Shown one piece after another: positions 34,890-44,203 of a DNA stretch of 50,633 bases. Position 1 is the first letter of the stretch; every line of letters starts with the position of its first letter. The stretch is from an uncultured Prevotella sp. (GTDB taxonomy: Bacteria; Bacteroidota; Bacteroidia; Bacteroidales; Bacteroidaceae): NCBI GenBank assembly GCA_900553465.1, contig USDT01000020.1, positions 1-50,633 on the forward strand, read 5' to 3'. A model generated the notes under the pieces. The model made no database searches. It was not told the DNA's origin and saw nothing but the letters and a program-made list of their open reading frames with translations. The position numbers were made by a program, and so were the translations under genes.

Positions 34890-37466
34890 TCACAGTGTGA
34901 TTTTAAGTGATACGTTGTCACCGGTATTTCCTGATACACTTGCTATGTATACGCCTTTCGGAAGGTTGTTCAGTGATATGTGGGATTTGTTTGACACGTT
35001 CATTATCTCCTGTCCGGTGGAGGAGTGAAGTGCCACGGATTTCATTGTGCTTCCGTCGTGGGCGCGCAGTGTGCGGGTGTTGTTGTCAAAGACAACGCGG
35101 AAGTCTGAGGCTTCGGCTCTGTCTATACTGTTGGTGAAATAAGTGTTGTCGCGTATGTCGCGAATCTCTTCTGCAGACAGCAGACCTCTGAAAAAGTAAA
35201 GCTCGTCAATTTTTCCGTGCCAGTAGTCCTTGTTGCTTTTGTGTCCTCCGATGCGGAAACCGCCCTGACATGCTTCGAATGCATTGGTGGAGACAGTGAG
35301 GTCGCGCTCGCCGTTTATGTAGTAGGTTACGGTGCGGTCTGCCGGATTGCACACTATGGCTACGTGCTGCCAGACACCCCGTTTGAACGAACCTTCGGAT
35401 GCCGGATTGTGCCGGTTGCCAAGAAAATTGTTGAAGAAATACTTTGTGTCGCCGCCTGTCGTGGGTGTTTCCAGACGTGTGTAGAGCAATATGCGGCCTG
35501 TTCCGCTGTTGTCTTTCTGTGCCATTATGATTTCGTCGCGAAAGTAACAGCCTCCTTCTACGGTGCCCGATGTCGGCACGGCTGTCTCTTCATCGTAAAC
35601 CCAGGCGCATATTGTGTACTGCGTATTTTTGGTATCTACCGTACCGGTAGTATTGAAATCCAGATACTGCGCCTTGCCGTTGAGCGACAGAGCCTGCCCG
35701 AATTTACCTTCTGCAAAACTGTGTCCGTTTGAGGTGAGCGGATAATTGTTGGGCGATTTGTCGTTAAGGTCACCGTCGAACGGATAATAGAACAGCAGTT
35801 CCTTGTCCGTGTCGGGCATGTCTTCCTCAACCTTCAGTCCTACGCTTTTGGCCCAGTTGTTCCACAATGCCTTCATTTCTCTCACCTTGTCAGGATGCTC
35901 GGCTGCCACATTATTGGTCTCCGAATAGTCTTTCGAAAGGTCGAACAGCTGCCAGCCACCGTTGCGCAGCGATGTCATCTTCCAGTTGCCCACGCGTACG
36001 GCACGTCCGTTCTCGTGCTCCCAGAACAGAGTGCGCTCGCCGTTCCATTCGCCTTCGCCGCTTATCAGAGGCAGCAGGCTGCGGCCCTCGGCTGCAAGCG
36101 GATGAATGTTGTGGCCTTTGTAGGTTGTAGGATATTCGGCACCTGCAAGCGATATGCATGTCGGCATGACATCGATGAAGTGACAAGGCTCGTCCACTAT
36201 AGTGCCGCGTCCGCTCTTCATTCCTGCCGGCCAGTGCACGATGGTCGGGGCGGCGATGCCTCCGTGGAACGATTCCGCCTTCCAGTAGCGGAACGGGGTG
36301 TTGATGGCTCCGGCCCATCCAGTGCCGAGATAGTTGTACGACAGCTCGTCGCCCGGCGTTCTCGAGTTGTGCGTCACCATCTGTCCGTCGCGTGTGCGGT
36401 CGTGTCTGTCGAACTCGCCTATGCCGTAATTCTCCGACGAAGCGCCGTTGTCGGATGAGAATATGATGATGGTGTTGTCGTATTCACCTGTGTCCTTGAG
36501 TTTCTGTATGATGCGTCCCACACCCTGGTCCACGCAGTCTATCATGGCCGCATGCACCTCCATGTTGGCTGCCTGAAACTCCTTGTCGGTCTCGTTCTCC
36601 CAAAGCCGTCCCGACTCGTTGCGCGATACAGGCGTCTGTCCGGGGCTTATCAGTCCCAGTTCAACCATTCTGTTGTATCTTCTTTCGCGCAGCACGTCCC
36701 ATCCTTCGTCATACTTGCCTTTGTATTTTGCTATATCCTCCGGCTTGGCATGGAGCGGCCAGTGCGGGGCGTTGTATGCAACGTACATGAAGAAAGGCTC
36801 TTCCTTTGTCGACAGATCGTCCAAAAGATCGATGGTCTTGTCGGTTACGAAGTCGGTGGAATAGAAGTCAGACGGTATTGCGTCGGTGTATATAGGCTCT
36901 TCATTGTGCACGAGTGAGAACGGGTCGAAGTGGTTTACTACGCCCCATATGGTGCCCCAATGCTCGTCAAATCCGCGGTTGCACGGATAAGTCTCCACCG
37001 GAGCGAACGGCCGGTTGTTGAATGTGTTCTGATGCGACAGCCACGCCATCTGGTCGGCGTTGTTGCCTATGCCCTGCGTAAGCGACAGATGCCACTTGCC
37101 GGTCATTGCCGTGCGGTATCCGGCGGTCTTTAGAACCTCGGGTATTGTTACACATTCGTTGTTCAGACTCTGTCCCATGCCCATGATGCCGGCCTGCTGG
37201 GCGTAGAGTCCTGTCATCAGCGCGGCTCTCGAAGGACAGCTTCGTCCTGCGTTGAAAAACTGTGTGAAGCGCATGCCGTTGCTTGCGAGCGCGTCAAGAT
37301 TCGGCGTATGTATCTCGCCGCCGAAGCATCCGAGATCGGAATATCCCATGTCGTCCACCATGATTACCATGATGTTCGGCCGCTGGTCTTCGGCCTGTGC
37401 GGCAGCCACCACCGGCAGTGCGGCAGTAGCGGACAACAGCAGTTGTCTGGATTTCTTGATGTCCAT
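34890..37466 (-). CDS. Secreted Ser-type sulfatase with LamG-like domain and T9SS sorting domain
   Basis: 858 residues from ATG 37466; this start gives the signal peptide (MDIKKSRQLLLSATAALPVVAAA), while the in-frame ATG at 37568 would add 34 residues before it. The alkaline-phosphatase-like sulfatase domain has the metal pair Asp38-Asp39 (IMVDDMGYSD) and the formylglycine motif S-C-P-S-R with Ser76 as the residue to be oxidised. A concanavalin/LamG-like domain follows (about 555-790: LFYYPFDGDLND, ICAWVYDE, WQHVAIVCNP, GKIDELYFFRGLLSAEEI). The last 70 residues or so (VALHSSTGQEIMNV, NLPKGVYIASV, SLKITL) are a type A T9SS sorting domain, predicting surface anchoring or secretion. Substrate unknown. 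Confidence 0.92.
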   Translation of the reverse strand: MDIKKSRQLLLSATAALPVVAAAQAEDQRPNIMVIMVDDMGYSDLGCFGGEIHTPNLDALASNGMRFTQFFNAGRSCPSRAALMTGLYAQQAGIMGMGQSLNNECVTIPEVLKTAGYRTAMTGKWHLSLTQGIGNNADQMAWLSHQNTFNNRPFAPVETYPCNRGFDEHWGTIWGVVNHFDPFSLVHNEEPIYTDAIPSDFYSTDFVTDKTIDLLDDLSTKEEPFFMYVAYNAPHWPLHAKPEDIAKYKGKYDEGWDVLRERRYNRMVELGLISPGQTPVSRNESGRLWENETDKEFQAANMEVHAAMIDCVDQGVGRIIQKLKDTGEYDNTIIIFSSDNGASSENYGIGEFDRHDRTRDGQMVTHNSRTPGDELSYNYLGTGWAGAINTPFRYWKAESFHGGIAAPTIVHWPAGMKSGRGTIVDEPCHFIDVMPTCISLAGAEYPTTYKGHNIHPLAAEGRSLLPLISGEGEWNGERTLFWEHENGRAVRVGNWKMTSLRNGGWQLFDLSKDYSETNNVAAEHPDKVREMKALWNNWAKSVGLKVEEDMPDTDKELLFYYPFDGDLNDKSPNNYPLTSNGHSFAEGKFGQALSLNGKAQYLDFNTTGTVDTKNTQYTICAWVYDEETAVPTSGTVEGGCYFRDEIIMAQKDNSGTGRILLYTRLETPTTGGDTKYFFNNFLGNRHNPASEGSFKRGVWQHVAIVCNPADRTVTYYINGERDLTVSTNAFEACQGGFRIGGHKSNKDYWHGKIDELYFFRGLLSAEEIRDIRDNTYFTNSIDRAEASDFRVVFDNNTRTLRAHDGSTMKSVALHSSTGQEIMNVSNKSHISLNNLPKGVYIASVSGNTGDNVSLKITL

Positions 37467-37825
37467 AATAGATGTTATTAATCGTGATGTATATGTAATA
37501 GTTTTATTATGATAAGCATTCCTCAGGTTTAGGGCGATACGCTTTATGTATCTTTGTGTGTCAGGCACAACGGAAAGAAAATTGTGTCTGCGGTTTCAAA
37601 GATAAGGTTTTTTCCTGACAAAACATTCATTATAAGCCTGAAAAATGCCGGAAGGCCTTTTCGTGTCATGCATTCCGGGCTGTCCTTCCATGTACGGAAT
37701 GTAAGGCGGAAGAACGGACGAGATGCGGGGAAAGCGTCGCGCGCGTTAAAATATATAATGTGTAAGGCGTTAATAGGAATAAATTTTGTAAGTTTGCAAT
37801 AACACTAAACCAATAACGGAAATTT
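37467..37825. promoter_or_regulatory. Divergent promoter region between the sulfatase and pepP
   Basis: TATCTTTG on the minus strand (37597-37604) can drive the sulfatase with a leader of about 124 nt. TAAGTTTG on the plus strand (37789-37796) can drive the aminopeptidase gene with about 23 nt. Neither has a perfect -33 box. No gene lies between. Confidence 0.5.
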
Positions 37826-39613
37826 ATGGAAAACGTCATAAAAGAAAGACTCGGACGCCTGCGTGAGGTGATGAGGCGCGAACACCTCGCCGCTTTTGTG
37901 TTTCCGAGCACCGACCCGCACGGCAGTGAGTATGTGCCGTCGCGCTGGGAGGGACGCAAATGGATATCTGGTTTCGACGGTTCGGCGGGTCTGGCGGTGG
38001 TCACTATGGACGCTGCCGCGCTGTGGACCGACTCGCGCTACTTCCTGGCAGCCGAAGAACAGTTGCGCAATACGGAGTTTGTGCTGATGAAGGAGCGTGT
38101 GGAAGGCACACCCACACCTGCCCGCTGGATTGCCTCGCAGCTGCAAGGCGCGGCATCGACAGAGATAGGTATCGACGGCATGAGCTGCAGCACGACAATG
38201 GCTGAGGCTCTCATTGCCGACCTGCGCAGGGCAGGAGGAATAACCGTGCGCACCAATCTCGATGTGCTGGAGGAGATATGGACCGACCGCCCGGCAGTAC
38301 CAGATGGTGAGGTTTGCGTGCACAACATAGAGTATGCAGGCGAAAGTCGCGCTGACAAACTGCGCCACATACGTGCCGCACTGCGCGAGGTGCATGCCGA
38401 CGGAATGCTCATGTCGGCACTCGACGACATTGCCTGGACGCTCAATCTGCGCGGAACCGACGTTCACTGCAACCCGGTGTTTGTGAGCTATCTGCTTATT
38501 GCGCACGACAAGGCCACACTGTTTATCGACCGCAAGAAGCTTTCGCCGCAGATAGTGGCTGCACTGAAGGCAGACGGAGTGGCAACGGACGACTATGCCA
38601 ACGTGGCGCGCGGACTGAAGAAATATCCCGAATACAACATCCTGATTGATCCGGACGAGAGCAATTATACGCTATATAAGGTGGCCACGGCGCACAACGT
38701 GATAAGACACTCATCGCCCGTGCCGGCAATGAAGGCCGTGAAGAACGCCGCCGAGACCGAAGGCTTCCGTCGCTCAATGATCCGCGACGGCGTGGCACTG
38801 GTAAGGTTCCTCATGTGGCTGAAGCCCGCCGTGGAGAGTGGCGGACAGACAGAGATAACCGTCAGCGAGCGTTTGCGCGAGCTGCGCGCGGCCGATCCGA
38901 TGTACAGAGACCTGTCGTTCGACACCATAGCCGGCTATCAGGAGCACGGTGCGATAGTGCATTATGAGGCCACACCGGTGAGCGACGCCATGTTGAGGCC
39001 CGAAGGTCTGATACTGATAGACAGCGGAGCGCAGTATGCCGATGGTACTACGGACATAACACGCACCATAGCTCTCGGCCCTGTGACCAACGAGCAGCGG
39101 CGCGTATATACGCTCGTGCTGAAGGGACACCTGCAGTTGCAGAACATGAAGTTCCCATACGGAGCGTCAGGCACACAGCTCGACGCAGCCGCACGCATGG
39201 CCATGTGGCGCGAGGGCATGAACTTCCTGCACGGCACGGGTCACGGCGTGGGCTCCTATCTCAACGTGCACGAAGGTCCGCACCAGATACGCATGGAGTG
39301 GCGTCCGGCACCGCTCGTGCCCGGCATGACCGTAACCGACGAGCCCGGACTCTATCTTTCGGGACGCTTCGGAGTGAGGACGGAGAACATGCTGATGGTG
39401 AAAGACTATATGGAGACGGAGTTCGGACGCTTCCTTGAGTTCGAACCGCTCACGCTCTGTCCTATAGACAAGACACCGATAATAGTATCAATGCTTACTG
39501 ACGAGGAGCGTGCGTGGCTCGACGACTACCACCGCCGTGTTTACGAAAAGCTGGCTCCGCATCTCCAACCCGACGAGCGCCGATGGCTTGAGAATGCCTG
39601 TTCGCCGCTCTGA
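37826..39613 (+). CDS. pepP: Xaa-Pro aminopeptidase (aminopeptidase P, M24B)
   Basis: 595 residues, no signal peptide: the longer three-domain form of aminopeptidase P. Two creatinase-like N-terminal domains (GRLREVMRREHLAAFVFPSTDPHGSEY, WTDSRYFLAAEEQL) precede the pita-bread catalytic domain. All five metal ligands are present: Asp399 and Asp410 (IDSG, GTTDITRT), His473 (HGTGHGVG), Glu506 (TDEPGLYL) and Glu520 (RTENML). It removes N-terminal residues next to proline from peptides. It is transcribed alone and ends at a bidirectional terminator. Confidence 0.95.
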   Translation: MENVIKERLGRLREVMRREHLAAFVFPSTDPHGSEYVPSRWEGRKWISGFDGSAGLAVVTMDAAALWTDSRYFLAAEEQLRNTEFVLMKERVEGTPTPARWIASQLQGAASTEIGIDGMSCSTTMAEALIADLRRAGGITVRTNLDVLEEIWTDRPAVPDGEVCVHNIEYAGESRADKLRHIRAALREVHADGMLMSALDDIAWTLNLRGTDVHCNPVFVSYLLIAHDKATLFIDRKKLSPQIVAALKADGVATDDYANVARGLKKYPEYNILIDPDESNYTLYKVATAHNVIRHSSPVPAMKAVKNAAETEGFRRSMIRDGVALVRFLMWLKPAVESGGQTEITVSERLRELRAADPMYRDLSFDTIAGYQEHGAIVHYEATPVSDAMLRPEGLILIDSGAQYADGTTDITRTIALGPVTNEQRRVYTLVLKGHLQLQNMKFPYGASGTQLDAAARMAMWREGMNFLHGTGHGVGSYLNVHEGPHQIRMEWRPAPLVPGMTVTDEPGLYLSGRFGVRTENMLMVKDYMETEFGRFLEFEPLTLCPIDKTPIIVSMLTDEERAWLDDYHRRVYEKLAPHLQPDERRWLENACSPL

Positions 39614-39619
39614 CAGGCG

Positions 39620-39670
39620 CAGGGCGCAGACGCATCACACAATTCTGTGTGCGTCTGCGCCCTGTTCATT
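39620..39670. terminator. Bidirectional terminator between pepP and the acetyltransferase gene
   Basis: A perfect 15-bp stem, CAGGGCGCAGACGCA (39620-39634) with 39650-39664, with further pairing inside the loop. The two genes converge on it, and it overlaps the last few bases before the acetyltransferase stop. Confidence 0.85.
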
Positions 39671-40220
39671 TAAGGCTGCGTTTCACTACGGCAGGATTGC
39701 CAACGGCAAGCGAGTCGTCCGGAATGTCGTGCACAACCACCGAACCTGCCCCTATGATGCAGCGCTTGCCTATTGTCACGCCCGGACATACTATGCATCC
39801 GCCGCCCAACCAAGTGTCCTCGCCGATGGTGATGGGGTAGGCCGTCTCCAGACATTCGCGCCGCTCTATGTAGTCCATGGGATGATGCGGAGTGTAAAGC
39901 TGGCATGCCGGTCCTACCTTCACGTTGTCGCCGATGCGTATCCATGCCCCGTCGAGCATCACGCAGTTGTAGTTTATGAATACGTTGCGCCCGATTATGA
40001 TGCCGTTGCCGTGGTCGCAATGGAACGGCGGGCATACGGCCGACGACTCGGGAATGCCCGGTATGAGTTCCTCTATCACGCTGCGGTAGTCGTCATCGTT
40101 TATAGTCATGGTCTGCAGACGCGCGCACAACTGCTTGGCGTGCACCAGACTCTCGTATATCTCGCCCTTGTCGAAACGGTACATTTCCCCGCTCCTCATC
40201 TTCTCGAATTCTGTTTTCAT
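39666..40220 (-). CDS. Sugar O-acetyltransferase (maltose/galactoside acetyltransferase family)
   Basis: 184 residues of the left-handed beta-helix acetyltransferases. The N-terminal cap (MKTEFEKMRSGEMYRFDKGEI) is the Maa/LacA type. Hexapeptide turns follow (IIIGRNVFINYNCVMLDGAWIRIGDNVKVG), with the catalytic histidine in YTPHHPMD and the acetyl-CoA site in GEDTWLGGGCIVCPGVTIG. It moves acetyl from acetyl-CoA to a sugar hydroxyl; the acceptor is unknown. Its promoter lies inside the first of several 88-bp tandem repeats. Confidence 0.93.
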   Translation of the reverse strand: MKTEFEKMRSGEMYRFDKGEIYESLVHAKQLCARLQTMTINDDDYRSVIEELIPGIPESSAVCPPFHCDHGNGIIIGRNVFINYNCVMLDGAWIRIGDNVKVGPACQLYTPHHPMDYIERRECLETAYPITIGEDTWLGGGCIVCPGVTIGKRCIIGAGSVVVHDIPDDSLAVGNPAVVKRSLK

Positions 40221-40245
40221 AGTTATGGCACTGATTTATATGCGG

Positions 40246-40277
40246 CAAAGATAGTGAAAGGCGAGCGCAATAGCAAA
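40246..40277 (-). promoter_or_regulatory. Acetyltransferase promoter embedded in repeat unit 1
   Basis: On the minus strand TTTG (40274-40277) and TATCTTTG (40246-40253) are exactly 20 bp apart, the optimal layout. The leader is about 19 nt. Confidence 0.75.
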
Positions 40278-40650
40278 ATAAAAAAACGCCGTTTTTTTTA
40301 TTTTTGATATTGCCGAGCCGCATCCTGTCTTATTAAAAGATAGTGAAAGGCGAGAACAGAGACAAGACAAAGAAATGGATGTTTGTTTGTATGGGCTTTG
40401 CCGAGCCGCATCCTGTCTTATTAAAAGATAGTGAAAGGTGAACGCAACGCCAAAATGTAGAAACTCTGTTTTTCCGGATCTGGCATTACCGAACAGCATC
40501 CTATATTATTATATATGTAGCGAAATGCGAGAACAACAGAAGAATAAAAAGCTTCGTTTTTTATTTTTGATATAGTAGAACCACCTCATGTATTATTAAA
40601 ATAATAGAGAAAAGAGGGTGCAACGACAAAGCTGGAAAATGATGTCTGGG
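40247..40650 (-). repeat. Four to five 88-bp tandem repeats upstream of the acetyltransferase gene
   Basis: Units at 40247-40334, 40335-40422, 40423-40510 and 40511-40597 (88, 88, 88 and 87 bp), with a decayed fifth from 40598. Units 1-3 share AAAGATAGTGAAAGG at the left and GCCGAGCCGCATCCTGTCTT or a close variant at the right; units 3 and 4 diverge progressively. Unit middles vary, and in units 1 and 4 they form A/T-rich dyads (AAAATAAAAAAACG with its complement in unit 1). The period is not a multiple of three, so this is not coding. Each copy carries a version of the promoter's -7 box. Confidence 0.85.
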
Positions 40651-40769
40651 TTCATTAGAAATCAGCTTAGTATTGATTTCATAAGATAAACAGCAGCTTC
40701 GTTCCCGAAAAGGCATTGTTTTCTTCTTCCATAATGAAACCAATATCGGCAACTTTCAAATTATAACCG

Positions 40770-41200
40770 GATTTCGATTTTTCCGCTCGAGTTTCCTGTT
40801 CTACCCCAAAAATCCAGCGCGTATTTGCGCGCGGACTCTCCTTCGGACGCAAATACGTGAATTATACGAGAGTTAAGCAAAACGTTGAACGTCAATAACT
40901 TACATTTAATGTCCATTCCCATGGCTTGCAATAAGCACCATTTCAGCACGTGATACAGCCCATTTCATGGCCTGATATGCACAATATCACACCATGATAT
41001 GGGCGTAACCGGACCCTCAAACAGGCATTATCAGAACGCAATACGAACTATTACGTACTATGGTATAGGGTATATCAAAATACCTCACAGCCCGAAACAG
41101 CCTTTATTATATCTGATTTAACATTTATTCATATCTCTTTTCCGAATTTATTTTGTCAAAATAAAGTCAAGAAAAATCGTAAGTTCGTCTTCCGGGTTTT
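40770..41200 (-). repeat. Intergenic mosaic element, copy D (diverged)
   Basis: Modules related to copies A-C lie here: a 10-bp hairpin CGTATTTGCG/CGCAAATACG (40820-40829 with 40848-40857), whose right arm runs into a degenerate core (CGCAAATACGTGAATTATACG); a run of GCCC/ATGGGC and GATATG inverted repeats (40945-41010) with CATGATATGGGCG as in copy A; and a TTTTGTCAAAATAAAG block at 41150-41165. The order matches copy C read on the plus strand. It is the least conserved copy. Confidence 0.45.
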
Positions 41201-41807
41201 CTTTAAAAGAGTTGCTTTAGAAGCATGAAAAGGTATTGAAAGATAAGCCCCGGTCTTACATTAATAATAAATCGTACGTGGCGATGTCAATTTGTTATTC
41301 ATGAGTTTTACTAATTCTGAACAATGCTGATTGCGTGTCAATCGTTCTCATAACAATGATATATGGCTTGTTGGAAATTAAGTACGGTAATACGTATGCA
41401 CTTTATGGCAGATTTAAGTGTACATTTCGACATCATAGTATCAAAATACTTTCAAAAATGAAAAATCAGCGAAGATGAGTCATCTGCCATAAAAAATAAT
41501 TTTATAACTTAACTATTGATGGTCATAACAATTATTGTTTGTATTTATTTGATTTTCAGTACAATAAAGATACAGCAATTATGCTTTGACGGCAGATACT
41601 CATCTGGTAAGTTGTTCGTTGAATAAAAAATATAGGCTTTACTAAACCACAAAGGTATAGTGAAGTCCTTTATCCCAAAGATGAATTTTTACAGAGACTT
41701 TGTTTCAATTTTTATTTGGGTATACACTAAAATAAAGACAAAACAGGTTTGAAATCTAATGACCGTTTGGAGTTAAAGTCAAATAAAAAAACTGTGTTGT
41801 TTATATA
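41201..41807. other. AT-rich gap, possible decayed gene and orphan promoter
   Basis: No intact gene. On the minus strand a promoter-like pair, TTTG (41676-41679) and TACCTTTG (41650-41657), 18 bp apart, points left into sequence with only tiny frames. One of these, of 32 codons, begins near 41440 (MMSKCTLKSAIKC) and could be the remnant of a broken gene. Related stretches around ATGGCAGAT/CATCTGCCAT recur on both strands (about 41407, 41486 and 41593). Significance uncertain. Confidence 0.3.
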
Positions 41808-41839
41808 ATGAACCCCTGCAAATAAAGGCAGGGGTTCAT
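41808..41839 (-). terminator. Hairpin after the GH30 gene
   Basis: A perfect 12-bp stem, ATGAACCCCTGC (41808-41819) with 41828-41839, lies about 10 bp past the GH30 stop. The following sequence is AT-rich but not a pure T run. Confidence 0.7.
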
Positions 41840-41850
41840 GGGTTGTGTTA

Positions 41851-43854
41851 TTACTTTATTATACGTTTTACAGCCTTGCCATCCGAGATGTAAATGTTTA
41901 TTCCACGTTTGGGGCCGTTGAGTTTTCTGCCAAGGATGTCGTAGTATTGTCCGGAACCTTTGACAGAGGAGGTGTTTACTGTATTGATGCCGTTTGTAAT
42001 TTTGTCTGTGAGGCGTACTAACTGCCAGTTGCGTGTGTCTGCATCCACGCTGTTGCCATACTCGGCAAGACCTACCACAGTACCGGCTGTGAGTCTGGAT
42101 TTCTCGAGGTCGAAGGCATTGCCCGAAGCATTGATTATCTTGTAGAAGAAATCCTCCACCGGCTCTATGGCGAACGTCTGCCCTTCGACTGCATTGTTGT
42201 TGGTCTGCAAGGCATAGTTGCCGCTGTCCGTTATGGTCTGACCTTCAGCATTGGTCAATGTGTATTCGTTGCCGTGCTTCTTTAATGTCCATTGCTGGCA
42301 TGGGCTTTCCATATCGACAGGTTCTATAGTTACATTTCCGTCGTGTGCTGAGAGGGCCATGTTGCAGTTGCTTTGTGGAATTATCAGATATGTGCCATTG
42401 TCTTCAACTTCCTGGCTCTGTGTCTCCATAGTGTAGGGCATTATCAGTGTGATTATGCTCTGTGCAGGTAGGTTAACTTTTACAATTTCCTCCTCGTTGG
42501 GAGTGAAGTCGTTGGTTATTTCACGCATGTATGAGTTTGTCATTGTGAGGTATGCCTTGATATCTCCGTTTATATGGACTTCGGGGAACTTTATGTGATG
42601 GCGTACCCTTTGGTCTGTATTGTTGAGTATCACAACGACAAGGGTGTCCTTTGTCGGGTTTACAGCAGCCAATGTCTTGTTGGAAAGAGCAGTAACCATT
42701 GTGTAGCCCTGACGTATGAACTTCGTTACATGTTGGCGCACGTAGTAGTTAGGCACGAGGTGTGCGCTGTTCTCGTCGTTAAAGTTTGCCTGCACTGTGC
42801 ACCACTGGTCGTTGCCTTCCTCTATATATTGCCAGTCGATCCATGCCGTGGGTAGGATATAGTGCATGTCGTCGAAGAATTTCTGGCAGAGTTTAAGGTT
42901 GCCGGCTAGTCCGGAACTTCCATCACCTACTTCGCTCATCCATATTGGCTTGCCTGCAGCACGAGCAAGTGAGCCTGCTTGACTGCGTGTTCGGTCACTG
43001 GCCTGGTAGGTGTGCGTGTTCCATTGTCCCACCATATCCATGGCGTTATTATTAATGTAGTATTTGAGTGTCGTTACTGTTTGGGACGTCCATGACTCAT
43101 CTGCACTGGAGATGATGGTGTTGAGTCCACTCTCTTTCAGGATAGGGGAAAGTACTTTTAGGAAATTTACCTGCGATGTCGTACTGAAGTAGCATCCCTC
43201 CTGTTCGCCATTGGCCCTCCATGTGTTTAGAGCCGGTTCATTGAATGGTTCCAGCGTCTTGAACTCTATACCGTAGGTGTCCTTATAGTGTTTGCATACG
43301 TCCACCAGGTAATGTGCGAAGTCATCGTAATATTCAGGCTTCAGGTTATCCTTGAACAGTGATGTGTTACCTGAACAGCATCCACTGTAGGTCATCCACC
43401 ATGGTGCACTGTTACTGAAAGCCTCGAATATGGCATCGGGTCTCTTCTCTTTTATTTTTAGCATAATCTTGCGTTGTGCCTCGTCGCGGTCCCAATGATA
43501 TTCTCCGCCCGGTTCATCCTGAAATCCTTCCATCTCGGCTCTCAGTCCTTTGCCTTTGGCCATGTGGTGGGGATCGCAGTTCCTGTTAAGTGGGTCGTCT
43601 CCGCCGCCGATGTTATACCTGAAGATGTTATAGTTTAGTCCGGTGGGGCTTACCATCCAGTCTACTATTTCGTCTATTTTCTTATCGCTCCACTTGCCGC
43701 ACATGTTGGCCCACCAGCAGAGGCTTACTCCCCAGCCTTCCATCTTCTGACGTGTGGCCTGGGGGTGGATAGAGTATGAGATAGTGTCTTCTGCTACTGA
43801 AGCTTGTGTACACGCTATCATAGCAATAATTAAAAGTAAATGTTTTGGCTTCAT
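41851..43854 (-). CDS. GH30 glycosidase (galactanase-like) with ricin-type lectin domain and T9SS-like tail
   Basis: 667 residues with a signal peptide (MKPKHLLLIIAMIACTQASVA). The (beta/alpha)8 GH30 domain shows QKMEGWGVSLCWWAN, FRYNIGGGDDP, the acid/base Glu206 in EPFNEPA and the nucleophile Glu308 in WMSEVGDG. The YNIGGG signature and overall look favour the endo-beta-1,6-galactanase type (GH30_5). A beta-sandwich follows, then a ricin-like beta-trefoil (about 485-635, with CQQWTL and NWQLVRL as the QxW elements). The end (GQYYDILGRKLNGP, then KRGINIYISDGKAVKRIIK) resembles a short T9SS sorting signal. Confidence 0.87.
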   Translation of the reverse strand: MKPKHLLLIIAMIACTQASVAEDTISYSIHPQATRQKMEGWGVSLCWWANMCGKWSDKKIDEIVDWMVSPTGLNYNIFRYNIGGGDDPLNRNCDPHHMAKGKGLRAEMEGFQDEPGGEYHWDRDEAQRKIMLKIKEKRPDAIFEAFSNSAPWWMTYSGCCSGNTSLFKDNLKPEYYDDFAHYLVDVCKHYKDTYGIEFKTLEPFNEPALNTWRANGEQEGCYFSTTSQVNFLKVLSPILKESGLNTIISSADESWTSQTVTTLKYYINNNAMDMVGQWNTHTYQASDRTRSQAGSLARAAGKPIWMSEVGDGSSGLAGNLKLCQKFFDDMHYILPTAWIDWQYIEEGNDQWCTVQANFNDENSAHLVPNYYVRQHVTKFIRQGYTMVTALSNKTLAAVNPTKDTLVVVILNNTDQRVRHHIKFPEVHINGDIKAYLTMTNSYMREITNDFTPNEEEIVKVNLPAQSIITLIMPYTMETQSQEVEDNGTYLIIPQSNCNMALSAHDGNVTIEPVDMESPCQQWTLKKHGNEYTLTNAEGQTITDSGNYALQTNNNAVEGQTFAIEPVEDFFYKIINASGNAFDLEKSRLTAGTVVGLAEYGNSVDADTRNWQLVRLTDKITNGINTVNTSSVKGSGQYYDILGRKLNGPKRGINIYISDGKAVKRIIK

Positions 43855-44203
43855 AGATGTGATGTTTTAGAGGGTTTAGGTTTTATTTTAATGTGAGTTA
43901 AACGAATTATAAGTATCTATAATTGTTGATTAGAGGAAATATTTTTTATAAAAGTATTACAAAAAATAATTGCTATGCTTACCGAAGTCAAATTTATAAA
44001 ATTATTTTGTATAGCAGATGATTTATCTTAGCTGATTTTCAATTTTGCAAGTTTTTTTATAATAATTAATGATGTAAGAATATACGCTTAAATCTGTAAT
44101 GAAGCGTATTTATAATGTGTTTAATTCAAAGAAAAGCTGTGCATCAATGTTACGAGAACAATTGATACACAGCTTACATTATCCTGAATTTGTCTAGTTC
44201 ACG
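43855..44203 (-). other. Gap upstream of GH30 with promoter-like box and lipoprotein terminator
   Basis: TAAATTTG on the minus strand (43989-43996) could start a GH30 transcript with a leader of about 130 nt. A hairpin of about 18 bp with one mismatch (44134-44151 with 44157-44175, core AGCTGTG/CACAGCT) ends the lipoprotein gene. Nothing else is visible. Confidence 0.5.

Noticed and set aside
40236..40499. Small gene on the minus strand inside the 88-bp repeats
   Set aside because: The repeat period is not divisible by three, the translated copies differ, and the stretch carries promoter elements.
40247..40650. CRISPR array
   Set aside because: The units are contiguous 88-bp tandem copies with no short repeat/unique spacer pattern and no cas genes nearby.
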